DNA of 33,347 nt from Nocardia sienata NBRC 100364 (GCF_001613205.1 NZ_BDBX01000069.1:1-33347), one strand, 5' to 3'. Shown: positions 24,967-31,785, counted from the stretch's first letter. Numbers and translations are program-made. Notes: generated from the letters alone by a model not told the origin.

Positions 24967-25689
24967 TCAGGTGGGTCCCTGCGCTGTGAACCCGTCGAAG
25001 AACCGGCCGCCGAAGATGTTCAGTACCTGGGTGACGGTCTCGGCGATCGGTTCTATGTCCCCCCAGGCCGCCGAACGAACGCTACAGGCCAGTGCTTTCG
25101 CGTATTGCGTGCCGGCCTCGCGGTCGAAGGCGGTCAGCTCCCTGTGCAACCATTTGCCGGTTCCTGTCCACCGGCCGTGCCCGGTGAGCAGCAAATCGGC
25201 GGTAGTCCGCCATAGGTCGGTGGCGATCAGGAATCGTTCGTCGTCATCCGCGCAGCCCACGAGATCGTCCAACCGGTCGGTGATCCCGTAGCGAGCCGAT
25301 CGTAGTTCGTCCGCGGTAAGCGGGTCCGGCCCCGCGGCCAGTTGTGCCGCACACTCTTCCCGCAGATATTCGCCAGTACCGTCGTTGTCGAGCAGGACCA
25401 GGGATCGGCCGATCAGCCGAAGGGTCGCCGGCCGCCGGGCCCTGCGGTCCTTTTCCAAGAAGTGCTGCATCGCTTTTTCGGTGTGCACGAACAGCTCGAC
25501 CGGCCACCCCTGATAATGCAGCGATTCTCGATACGGGGCGGGCGGGACATCGAGGAGCACGCTGATGTCCAGATCGGAAGTGGACGTCGCCATTCCGAGC
25601 ACAGTGCTGCCGCCCAGCCACGCTGCCCGCGCCCCGGGGAAGCGTTCACAGACCAGACTCCGCGCGATATCGAACCCGTCGATGCTCAT
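24967..25689 (-). CDS. Nucleotidyltransferase-domain protein
   Basis: From ATG 25689 the product is 240 residues. The N-terminal domain has the polymerase-beta-type nucleotidyltransferase signature: AAWLGGSTVLGMATSTSDLD, with GGS at 26-28 and catalytic Asp39/Asp41. The following region is helical (ELRSARYGITDRLDDLVGC, DLWRTTADLLLTGHGRW), as in aminoglycoside or MNT-type nucleotidyltransferases. It could modify a small molecule or act as a MNT antitoxin; no HEPN partner is adjacent. The frame runs upstream to 25842, but the added residues look non-coding and overlap site B. It is the single gene between sites A and B. Confidence 0.8.
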   Translation of the reverse strand: MSIDGFDIARSLVCERFPGARAAWLGGSTVLGMATSTSDLDISVLLDVPPAPYRESLHYQGWPVELFVHTEKAMQHFLEKDRRARRPATLRLIGRSLVLLDNDGTGEYLREECAAQLAAGPDPLTADELRSARYGITDRLDDLVGCADDDERFLIATDLWRTTADLLLTGHGRWTGTGKWLHRELTAFDREAGTQYAKALACSVRSAAWGDIEPIAETVTQVLNIFGGRFFDGFTAQGPT

Positions 25690-25797
25690 CCCCCTATCGG
25701 ACCCTGCTCCACACAGCGGAGCAACGGTCGCCGGCCATTTCCGCCGGGGTAAAGCCCCGGGGAAACCCCGTTGGCACGCGATGCCACTTCCCTCCAC

Positions 25798-25900
25798 CAT
25801 CCAAAAACTGATGCGTTCTTGAACACCGCAAGAGACAATCATCGCTGGTCAACGATATTTAGCGGCAGGTAGGCGTTTAAGAACGCCCAGTTCTCGAACA
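25798..25900 (+). repeat. Res-like recombination site B (three elements)
   Basis: Element I (25798-25825) has a degenerate left arm (CATCCA) but a good right arm (TGAACA) and the conserved CTGATGCG centre. Element II ATCGCTGGTCAACGAT (25841-25856) again starts exactly 43 nt from the site start. Element III contains AACGCCCAGTTCT and ends in GAACA at 25900, at the same distance as in site A. Confidence 0.65.
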
Positions 25901-25919
25901 CCGCACGGCTGGGCAGGGC

Positions 25920-26040
25920 GCCCCGGCAGTTGGCGCCAAACGGGCTTCAGGCGAGGGGTTGGTAGAGAAGTCGATCCGGCGGCGGGCGTTGGGCAGGGTG
26001 GCGACCACGTAGGTGCCGACGGGGCAGGAACCGGCGTGAG
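25920..26040 (-). other. Possible gene fragment between site B and the secreted-protein gene
   Basis: The minus strand shows a short natural-looking peptide (GSCPVGTYVVATLPNARRRI followed by DFSTNPSP) without a credible start or full-length frame. It may be the remains of a cassette gene. Apart from this and site B, the 427 bp between 25690 and 26116 hold nothing recognised. Confidence 0.2.
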
Positions 26041-26116
26041 GGCGGCCGCGTCCAACTATGCGACGGGCCCGCTTCGCGCTCGACTTCGAAAACACATCGA
26101 ATCAGGGGGTATCGGA

Positions 26117-26464
26117 ATGAAGGTGTCGACGAACCAGAAGGCGATCAGAGCACTCACTGCGGCAGCCATCACCGTGGCCGGACTGGGCGTGATCGCCGTG
26201 GACCCGGGCCCCGCGGCGGCCACGGGCGCTGGTGGCGGGAGTTGCCTGGCAGACCAGGTTTTCGACCACGGCGATGGTCCGAACGGATACGAAGTGTATG
26301 CCTGCGTCACCGCGACCCAGGAAGAGTGCACGGCATGGACAGCACGGACCGCCGCCGCGGTCGGTGGGCGGGTCGTCGCAGACACATGCGGATATGTCCG
26401 GGAAGGTTTGGGAGGCTGGGCGCACCCGGCCGGGTTCTACGGCGCTGTCACGCGCAGCGTGTAA
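26117..26464 (+). CDS. Small secreted cysteine-containing protein
   Basis: The 115-residue product has a clear signal peptide (MKVSTNQKAIRALTAAAITV with further hydrophobic residues, AAATGAG region near 33-39). The mature domain is about 75 residues with four cysteines (GSCLADQ, YACVT, EECTAW, DTCGYVREG), likely two disulfides. ATG 26117 is preceded by CAGGGGG. No family was recognised. A fragment similar to its C-terminal CGYVREGLGG occurs in the next cassette near 26720. The gene lies between sites B and C, reading toward the recombinase. Confidence 0.6.
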   Translation: MKVSTNQKAIRALTAAAITVAGLGVIAVDPGPAAATGAGGGSCLADQVFDHGDGPNGYEVYACVTATQEECTAWTARTAAAVGGRVVADTCGYVREGLGGWAHPAGFYGAVTRSV

Positions 26465-26537
26465 CGGGCCGAAAACTACACCAGGTGCGACCAGACCGGT
26501 CTCGGGACCACTGCTGGGAGGACCCGCAGGCATCGCA

Positions 26538-26639
26538 TGTTCATCAATCGATGCATTTTTGGACGCTACTCTGCGAATTTATCGCTGGTCAGCGATATTT
26601 CAGCTGAAAATTCGTCCATAATCGCCCCTTTTATGGACA
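26538..26639 (+). repeat. Res-like recombination site C (three elements)
   Basis: Element I (26538-26565) has arms TGTTCA and TGGACG and the centre TCGATGC. Element II (26581-26596) reads ATCGCTGGTCAGCGAT, nearly a perfect palindrome, again at offset 43. Element III (26613-26639) has inverted arms GTCCATAA and TTATGGAC around CGCCCC. This is the best-preserved copy. It sits in the 319-bp gap between the secreted-protein gene and the immunity-like gene; the only other thing seen there is a short CGYVRE-type gene fragment near 26715-26760. Confidence 0.72.
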
Positions 26640-26783
26640 TCTGACAGCGCCGACGTGGCTCCGGTGCGCGCGACGGTCGTAGGACCGCAGTGTTGGTTAC
26701 GCCGGGTTGAAGCTTGCGTGGCACTGGCCTGCGGATATGTGCGTGAAGCCCCAACCGGCGGTTCAAGGATACGGTTGAGTGGC

Positions 26784-27383
26784 ATGGCACCGACCACCGA
26801 AGATCTGACGTTCGAACTGAGCATGGCCGAACTGCGCGAGATCACAGGCTACGCCGTAGCATGCGCGAAGCCCGCCCTCGCAATCTTCGAAAAAGAACGC
26901 CCGGACGATCGGCGACCACGAGCCGCGATCGATGCTGCACAGGCCTTCGCGAACGGAGCCGAGCGAACAAAGGCGATCCGCGACACAGCCTGGGCAGCGC
27001 ACCGGGCATACCAAGAGGCACGCGACACCGGCCGGGCCGCGGCCAGCGAAGCCGCACGCGCGGCCGTTGCCGCAGCCAGCGCGGCATACCTCCACCCCCT
27101 GGCGAAGGCCACTCAGGTACTGCACATCCTCGGACCGGCGGCCCACGCTGCCCTGGCTTTCGAACTCGAAACCGCCGGCGACCGCAACGTCGGATCCGAC
27201 TACATCGCGAAGGCGCGGGATATGGCCTGCCAGACAGTGCCCCGCGTCTTGATGCGGTATCCGAAGGCTCCGAACGGACGCGGCCGTGCAGGTGAGTTGG
27301 TGCGGGAATTGGACGCGTCGTTGCGGCAACTGGCACCGATCGCCGACCGATCCCCCTCGGCTCGAGGCGACCTGCCAAGCTAG
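26784..27383 (+). CDS. Putative immunity protein (Imm-5-like, all-helical)
   Basis: The 199-residue, Ala-rich helical protein has the pattern I associate with Imm-5-like putative immunity proteins: ELREITGYAVACAKPALAIF, then EKERPDDRRPRAAIDAAQAF, then repeated Ala/Arg helices (RDTGRAAASEAARAAVAAAS) and a C-terminal HPLAKATQVLHILGPAAHAA. Such proteins are assumed to protect against a cognate toxin in polymorphic-toxin systems. The open frame begins upstream, but those residues are the relic of another gene, so ATG 26784 was used. It is the single gene between sites C and D. ADP-ribosyltransferase toxin genes lie 1 kb downstream, but there is no evidence that it matches them. Confidence 0.68.
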   Translation: MAPTTEDLTFELSMAELREITGYAVACAKPALAIFEKERPDDRRPRAAIDAAQAFANGAERTKAIRDTAWAAHRAYQEARDTGRAAASEAARAAVAAASAAYLHPLAKATQVLHILGPAAHAALAFELETAGDRNVGSDYIAKARDMACQTVPRVLMRYPKAPNGRGRAGELVRELDASLRQLAPIADRSPSARGDLPS

Positions 27384-27454
27384 CGCGCCAGCGTCCTCGG
27401 TCGAAGCATGACCGCCGAGACGCACGTCGTCTCGCCGGGCCGGGCTGCACCGAT

Positions 27455-27482
27455 TGTTCATAAATCGATCTTTTCTTGAACA
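27455..27482 (+). repeat. Recombinase-proximal site D (28-bp element I)
   Basis: Perfect 6-bp outer arms TGTTCA and TGAACA flank the centre AATCGATCTTTT, giving the most symmetrical of the four 28-mers. Unlike A-C, no element II lies at offset 43. Related half-sites occur instead at 27539 and 27569 (TGTTCA), and an element-III-like CGCCCTTTTATATACA at 27586-27601, close to the recombinase start. D may therefore be the anchored attI-like end of the array. Confidence 0.65.
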
Positions 27483-27538
27483 CTCAGGCCGAAACGGGCT
27501 CTGGCGCGGGAACGCCCAGGTCGACCGAAAACGGAGAC

Positions 27539-27609
27539 TGTTCAAAAAACGTGTTGCAAACTCTGATTGTTCAGCAATGGAAAGTCGCCCTTTTATATAC
27601 AATCAACGG
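27539..27609 (+). promoter_or_regulatory. Promoter/operator region of the serine recombinase
   Basis: An AT-rich stretch directly before the recombinase contains two TGTTCA half-sites 30 bp apart (27539-27544, 27569-27574) and TATATACAAT at 27594-27603, a plausible extended -10. Six bases separate the -10 from the GTG at 27610 and no Shine-Dalgarno sequence is present, so the mRNA may be leaderless. Half-sites at the promoter suggest that the recombinase represses itself, as Tn3-family resolvases do. Confidence 0.45.
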
Positions 27610-28257
27610 GTGACGGACACCGATGCACTCCAACCGCTCTCCCTCGATGGTGATGCCCTGGACCCGATCGGCGGGGGAGGAGCACTGATCGGATACGCCC
27701 GCGTCTCCACCCGCGACCAGAATCTGGACCGGCAGACCCGAGCCCTGAAGGCCGCCGGCTGCAAAAAGGTGTTCGCCGACAAGAAATCCGGCAAGGACGC
27801 CGAGCGCGAAGAGCTGTCGGCGTGCCTGGACTACATGCGCGCCGGCGACACCCTCGTCGTCGCCTCCCTGGACCGGCTCGGCCGTAGCCTGCAGGACCTG
27901 ATCTCGATCGTGGCCGACCTGCGTCGCCGCGGGATCGGGTTCCGGTCCCTGCATGAAGCACTCGACACCACCACCCCCGGCGGGCGACTGGTGTTCCACG
28001 TCTTCGCCGCGCTGGCCGAATTCATTCGTGAGCTCATCGTCGACGGCACCCACGAAGGTCTCGCTGCCGCCCGGGCCCGCGGGCAACGGCTCGGCCGGCC
28101 ACCGGCCATGACCGAGGAACAGATCCGGCAGGCGCGGGCGCTGCTGACCCGGCCCGACGAGTCGGTCTCCTCGATCGCGCGACTACTGGGGGTTTCGCGG
28201 ACCACGCTGTACAAATACCTGCCGGAGCAGGCCTCCGCCGGGCGGACCGTCCACTGA
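27610..28257 (+). CDS. Serine recombinase of the resolvase/invertase class
   Basis: The 215-residue product has a catalytic domain starting IGYARVSTRDQ (Ser33), the arginine motif SLDRLGRSLQDL, the long E-helix region HVFAALAEFIRELIVDGTHE and a C-terminal DNA-binding helix-turn-helix (ESVSSIARLLGVSRTTLYKY). Its size fits a resolvase or invertase, not a large phage integrase. The E-helix departs from the usual EFERDLIRERT consensus. An extra 25 N-terminal residues precede the catalytic core. GTG 27610 was chosen because the frame upstream is filled by site D. There is no transposase beside it. It faces away from the array, directly after site D, and is the only candidate enzyme for recombining sites A-D. 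Confidence 0.92.
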   Translation: MTDTDALQPLSLDGDALDPIGGGGALIGYARVSTRDQNLDRQTRALKAAGCKKVFADKKSGKDAEREELSACLDYMRAGDTLVVASLDRLGRSLQDLISIVADLRRRGIGFRSLHEALDTTTPGGRLVFHVFAALAEFIRELIVDGTHEGLAAARARGQRLGRPPAMTEEQIRQARALLTRPDESVSSIARLLGVSRTTLYKYLPEQASAGRTVH

Positions 28258-28372
28258 GTGCGCAGCCGGTGCCGTCGCGCACACGACCGTACAGCGGTGA
28301 CCGATCCCGATTCTCGAGCCGGCCTCGCCTCTCACCGGGAGACCAGCGACCTCTTGCCGCCGGAACACAGTG

Positions 28373-29101
28373 ATGTCGCGATTGGCCAGTCTCTTCACGA
28401 CGATGACCCATGAGCTGAAACATTTTTCCGCACAGACTTCCGAGATCCTCTACAACGACACCATCTCGTGCTCGGAGATCGCGCGCAGTCACGCCTCGGG
28501 GACCGGGCACCTCGACCGCGAGTTGCATGCGTGGTTCAAATGGCCGAAGCAGCCTCCGGACTGGCAGAGCCCTGAGGGGCGGGCTTTCCTGGCTCAGTGG
28601 AACAGGCTCTACGACGAAGACCCGACGGTGTCCGACGATTTCATCGAACTCGATCGTTACCTGTGCACCGACGAGTACCGGGCAGTACAAGCGGCATTGC
28701 GGAACCAGCACACGACCCCCCTTTCCCCGGATCACCAGGCCCTCGTCGAGGGAGCTTCCCGGGCACTCCGGATGGTGCCGAAGTTCCGCGGCCCGGTGGT
28801 GCGGCACGTGCACGACCTTCCCCCGGAAGTCCTCGCGCGCTACCAGAAGGGACGCGATGTCACCGAGGATGCCTTCACCTCCACCACCCGCAACCTCGAC
28901 GGCGTCCCCGTGCACAGGAACAGAGCCGACGTCGAGATGCGCATCGAGAGCAAAACCGGCAGCGATATGCGCTACATCCCCCTCGTGATCAGAGGAGACG
29001 ACGAAGTCCTGTTCCCGCCCGGCACCCCATTCCATGTCACCGACCGATACCTCGACAAGAAGACCGGACTCACCATCATCGAGATGGTGGAGAAGACGTA
29101 G
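28373..29101 (+). CDS. Orphan ADP-ribosyltransferase toxin-domain protein
   Basis: A 242-residue protein whose C-terminal half matches the ADP-ribosyltransferase exoenzyme fold of the R-S-E class: VVRH (Arg about 144), FTSTTRN (STT about 170-172) and the ADP-ribosylating turn-turn region RGDDEVLFPPGTPFHVTDRY. The usual E-x-E is D-x-E here, so the first acidic residue is changed. The N-terminal 130 residues are helical and contain no signal peptide, WXG or RHS sequence. The C-terminal half is clearly related to that of the toxin at 29879-31363. ATG 28373 follows GGAA; GTG 28370 and ATG 28403 are alternatives. It could be a displaced toxin module. Confidence 0.75.
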   Translation: MSRLASLFTTMTHELKHFSAQTSEILYNDTISCSEIARSHASGTGHLDRELHAWFKWPKQPPDWQSPEGRAFLAQWNRLYDEDPTVSDDFIELDRYLCTDEYRAVQAALRNQHTTPLSPDHQALVEGASRALRMVPKFRGPVVRHVHDLPPEVLARYQKGRDVTEDAFTSTTRNLDGVPVHRNRADVEMRIESKTGSDMRYIPLVIRGDDEVLFPPGTPFHVTDRYLDKKTGLTIIEMVEKT

Positions 29102-29555
29102 GAAAGATCGGTGCCGGTGGAATTACTCGACCCGGTGGGGCCGGCGCGCGACCGGGGCCACAGTTCACCTCGGGGGGCGCGAGGACGTAGATCAGCGGGG
29201 TAGTCACCAGGATCATGACGCCGCCGACCGCGCCCCGCGGCCCTCAGGAAGCTCTCCAACACGCCTTCAAACCTTGCGGCTACTGGCCTGCCCTAACAAT
29301 GTCTGCGCCCGAAATTTTCACGGACTCTTCCAGGACTTTCTGGTCAGCCCTTCGGTGTCTGACTGCCGGTAAGACCCGCTTATCGGCAACCTGGCCGCCG
29401 AGGCGAGCCAGAAAAACTCTGTCTATTTAGCCGAGTTGATGGGGGTGCAGGGGATGGACTTTCAGGGCACCGATTCGGATCTGTCCGGCGATCTGGCCGA
29501 CAATGCGGCTGCTGCCGCGCCGAGTTCGCTGCGGCTGTAGAGGAGCGGGGCCGAT
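29102..29555. other. Degenerate region between the two toxin genes
   Basis: About 450 bp without an intact gene. A short natural-looking frame occupies 29373-29540: it opens right after a TAA, reads DPLIGNLAAEASQKNSVYLA, ELMGVQGMDFQGTDSDLSGD, and ends PSSLRL with TAG. It is either the C-terminal remnant of a lost gene or a small peptide starting at ATG 29439 or 29454. It ends 15 bp before the WXG100 gene. The rest (29102-29370) shows nothing recognisable. Confidence 0.35.
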
Positions 29556-29882
29556 ATGGGTGGGCCGCTGGGCGGCGGATACCGGGTGGACCTGGCCGAG
29601 TTGGAAGCGGCCGGTGACCGGCTCGGCAACCTCATCGGGTTTCTGGAGGACTGTCTCGATCAGATCGAGAAGCGGGTGGGTGTGCTGCGGCAGGGCTGGT
29701 CCGGTGAGGCGGTCGGCGCCTACGACGACGCGCACGCCGACTGGCTTACCGGCGTGCAGGATATGAAGGACGGTCTTTTGCGGATGCAGGAGGCCGCCCG
29801 CACCGCGCACACCAACTACACCAGCGCCGCGCAGACCAATGTGGCGATGCTGGGCCGCGGCCCGGCCCCCGGCGCGCAGTGA
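29556..29882 (+). CDS. WXG100-family (ESAT-6-like) protein
   Basis: The 108-residue protein fits the WXG100 fold: two helices (LAELEAAGDRLGNLIGFLED and VQDMKDGLLRMQEAARTAHT) separated by the W-x-G turn GWSGEAVGAY with Trp48 and Gly50. These proteins are secreted by type VII (ESX) systems, usually as a dimer with a partner. Its stop overlaps the GTG start of the toxin gene by 4 bases, so it is the likely secretion partner of the toxin N-terminal domain. No ESX machinery is encoded in this window. Confidence 0.88.
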   Translation: MGGPLGGGYRVDLAELEAAGDRLGNLIGFLEDCLDQIEKRVGVLRQGWSGEAVGAYDDAHADWLTGVQDMKDGLLRMQEAARTAHTNYTSAAQTNVAMLGRGPAPGAQ

Positions 29883-31363
29883 CCGATACCGCGATCGATG
29901 TAGATCCGCAGGTCTACTACGACGCCACCGCGGCGCTGACGAATGCTTCGATGGCGTTCGCTCGGGCGGTCGATGATCGGTGGTCGGCGCTGGCCGACTG
30001 TGAGCAGATGGCCGGCTCCTACGACGATGCCAAGACCTGGGCCGGCGACTACGACGCTCGGGCGAACGAGGCCATCACCACGTCGAGAATGCTGTGGGAG
30101 GCGGCCTGGGCGTATTGCTCGCTGCTGGGCGAGATGGGCTACAACCACGCGATGGCCGACTGGTCTTCGGTGATCGGGAACACCGCGCCGCAACCGGCCT
30201 ACCCGCCGCTGCCGGATTGGCTCAGCATCATCTGCTGTCCGGACCTTCCGTCGGCCGGCGGCCCAGGCAACGGCCTGGTGGCCCAGGGTCTTTCCGGTGC
30301 GGTCGATCTGCTGGACGAAATCGGGGTGGTGATCCCCGACGGCGACACCGGCAAGCTGGGCAACGCGGCCCGGAACTGGTCGGAGATGGCCGCAGACCAG
30401 GCGGTCACGAATTTCGCGGCCGAGTTGAACCGCGTCGCCGACATGTTCGCCACCGTGACCACCCCGGAAGCGGTGTTCATCGATGAGGACCTGCGCCGGA
30501 TGGCCACCGCCGCCACCGAGGTAGCCGGCCGGCTCGGCGAAATCGGCACAGCGGTCAACGAGCACCTCGTCTCGCTGCGAGAGCTGCGTAACCAGCTCAA
30601 AGACCAGCTCATCGAACTCGGTAAGGAGATCGGTAAAGAGGTCCTGATCGGGATCGGCCTGTCGGTGATCACTGCCGGTTTCGGTGCCGCGCTGGCCACC
30701 GCCCGCGGCGCCGCGGCGGTCAAGAAGTTCGCCGGGCCGATCCGCGCGCTGGTAGTCGCGTTCAAATCGGCGAAGATCACCAAGGGCGTCAAGACCACCC
30801 ATACGCCCGCCACCCACCAGCCCACCCTCGCCGAGCTGGCGGCGCTCAAGCCCACTAAGGCCCCGACAAAGCCCACCACGGCAGCCCCCAAGACAGCGCT
30901 CACCGAAAACGACCACATCGCGATCAACTCCTACACCGGCATGGGCTACAGGGACCTCAACCAGGCACTACGCAACCCGTTCGCCGATCCCGACGCCTAC
31001 ACCCAGCAGCGCATCGACGCCTTGAACCAGACTCTCGGCAAGCTCCCCGACCACCAAGGCCCGGTGGTGCGGCACACGAACCTGCCCGAACAGGAACTGG
31101 CCAAATACCAGCCCGGTCAGACCGTCGTCGAAACCGGGTTCACCTCGACCACCAAGAACCCCAACGGAGCAAGCGCCCTGTTCGAAGGCGGCAGTAACGT
31201 GGAGTTCCAGATCATCTCCAAAACGGGCAAAGACGTCTCCGGACTGTCCAAATCCCCTGAGGAGATGGAAGTGCTGTTCCGGTCCGGAACACCGTTCGCG
31301 TGCACACAGCGATGGACAGACCCAGCGACCGGCCGGACCTTCATCCGGCTCGTCGAGCAGTAG
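29879..31363 (+). CDS. Type VII-associated polymorphic toxin with C-terminal ADP-ribosyltransferase domain
   Basis: A 494-residue protein in three parts. Residues 1-100 are helical and WXG-like (YYDATAALTNASMAFARAVD, DRWSALADC). Residues 150-300 are a long amphipathic helical region ending in a hydrophobic glycine-rich segment (LIGIGLSVITAGFGAALATA). After a Thr/Pro/Lys linker (305-340) comes an ADP-ribosyltransferase domain with Arg398 (VVRH), STT at 423-425 (GFTSTTKN) and the E-x-E pair Glu462/Glu464 (EEMEVLF). All three catalytic elements are intact, so activity is likely. It is coupled to the WXG100 gene and followed 15 bp later by a small gene. The target molecule is unknown. Confidence 0.85.
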   Translation: MTDTAIDVDPQVYYDATAALTNASMAFARAVDDRWSALADCEQMAGSYDDAKTWAGDYDARANEAITTSRMLWEAAWAYCSLLGEMGYNHAMADWSSVIGNTAPQPAYPPLPDWLSIICCPDLPSAGGPGNGLVAQGLSGAVDLLDEIGVVIPDGDTGKLGNAARNWSEMAADQAVTNFAAELNRVADMFATVTTPEAVFIDEDLRRMATAATEVAGRLGEIGTAVNEHLVSLRELRNQLKDQLIELGKEIGKEVLIGIGLSVITAGFGAALATARGAAAVKKFAGPIRALVVAFKSAKITKGVKTTHTPATHQPTLAELAALKPTKAPTKPTTAAPKTALTENDHIAINSYTGMGYRDLNQALRNPFADPDAYTQQRIDALNQTLGKLPDHQGPVVRHTNLPEQELAKYQPGQTVVETGFTSTTKNPNGASALFEGGSNVEFQIISKTGKDVSGLSKSPEEMEVLFRSGTPFACTQRWTDPATGRTFIRLVEQ

Positions 31364-31378
31364 CAGGAGGTACAGACC

Positions 31379-31633
31379 ATGCCCGACCGTTCCGCCGGAA
31401 AGGTCTTCTACACCCCCGAGGAGTGGGAAGCCGCCGGCCACAAAACGATGAGCCAAGAAGAGATGGACGCGGCAAACGCCCAGTTCGATGCGTGGGAACG
31501 CACCCGCGATCCCCACGCCCCCGGCCCGGTCCCCGGCTTCGGCGGCAAGTTCTCCGACGACCTCGCCGGCACCGAATACGACCCCGAAGCCCCCGGCATC
31601 CCCGACCACATGCGCAAGGACCCCGGCCAGTAA
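31379..31633 (+). CDS. Small acidic protein, candidate immunity protein
   Basis: An 84-residue, acidic, probably cytoplasmic protein (FYTPEEWEAAGHKTMSQEEM, AWERTRDPHAPGPVPGFGGK). The start ATG 31379 is preceded by AGGAGGT, an excellent Shine-Dalgarno sequence, 15 bp after the toxin stop. Placement directly behind an ADP-ribosyltransferase toxin is where the cognate immunity gene normally lies. No immunity family was recognised and the protein is short and proline-rich at its end, so the role is inferred from position only. Confidence 0.6.
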   Translation: MPDRSAGKVFYTPEEWEAAGHKTMSQEEMDAANAQFDAWERTRDPHAPGPVPGFGGKFSDDLAGTEYDPEAPGIPDHMRKDPGQ

Positions 31634-31660
31634 GGATCGCCCCCACAACCTGCGCAAACA

Positions 31661-31686
31661 CTCCCGGCCGAAAAAGCAGCCGGGAG
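31661..31686 (+). terminator. Hairpin terminator after the toxin operon
   Basis: A perfect 8-bp stem CTCCCGGC/GCCGGGAG with a 10-base loop (CGAAAAAGCA) lies 27 bp after the stop of the candidate immunity gene. It is followed at once by a second, much stronger hairpin; together they should end the toxin transcript. Confidence 0.6.
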
Positions 31687-31687
31687 T

Positions 31688-31721
31688 GCTGTCTACCTGG
31701 GGTGTACCCCAGGTAGACAGC
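31688..31721. terminator. Strong 15-bp perfect inverted repeat
   Basis: Arms 31688-31702 and 31707-31721 pair without a mismatch around a TGTA loop (centre GGGGTGTACCCC). There is no T tract. The convergent small gene ends at 31786, so a bidirectional terminator is the simplest reading. The symmetry also permits a protein-binding or recombination role. Confidence 0.6.
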
Positions 31722-31785
31722 TGCTATGGGCGACAGCAGCACATGCCACCTGCACCGTTTGCTGCGCACAATTCCCGGACGGGGG

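Noticed and set aside
24740..27610. Interpretation of the repeats as inverted ends of a Tn3-family transposon or as a CRISPR array.
   Set aside because: There is no transposase gene, the copies are direct and not terminal inverted repeats, and the spacing of 0.7-1 kb with gene-sized intervals excludes CRISPR.
24740..27610. Interpretation of the sites purely as shared promoters or operators.
   Set aside because: Not fully excluded. All sites face the same way while the genes beside them face both ways, and the three-part res-like spacing beside a serine recombinase fits recombination better.
29215..29430. Short open frame between the toxin genes.
   Set aside because: No natural protein pattern or ribosome-binding site; the shorter frame at 29373-29540 looks more like a true remnant.
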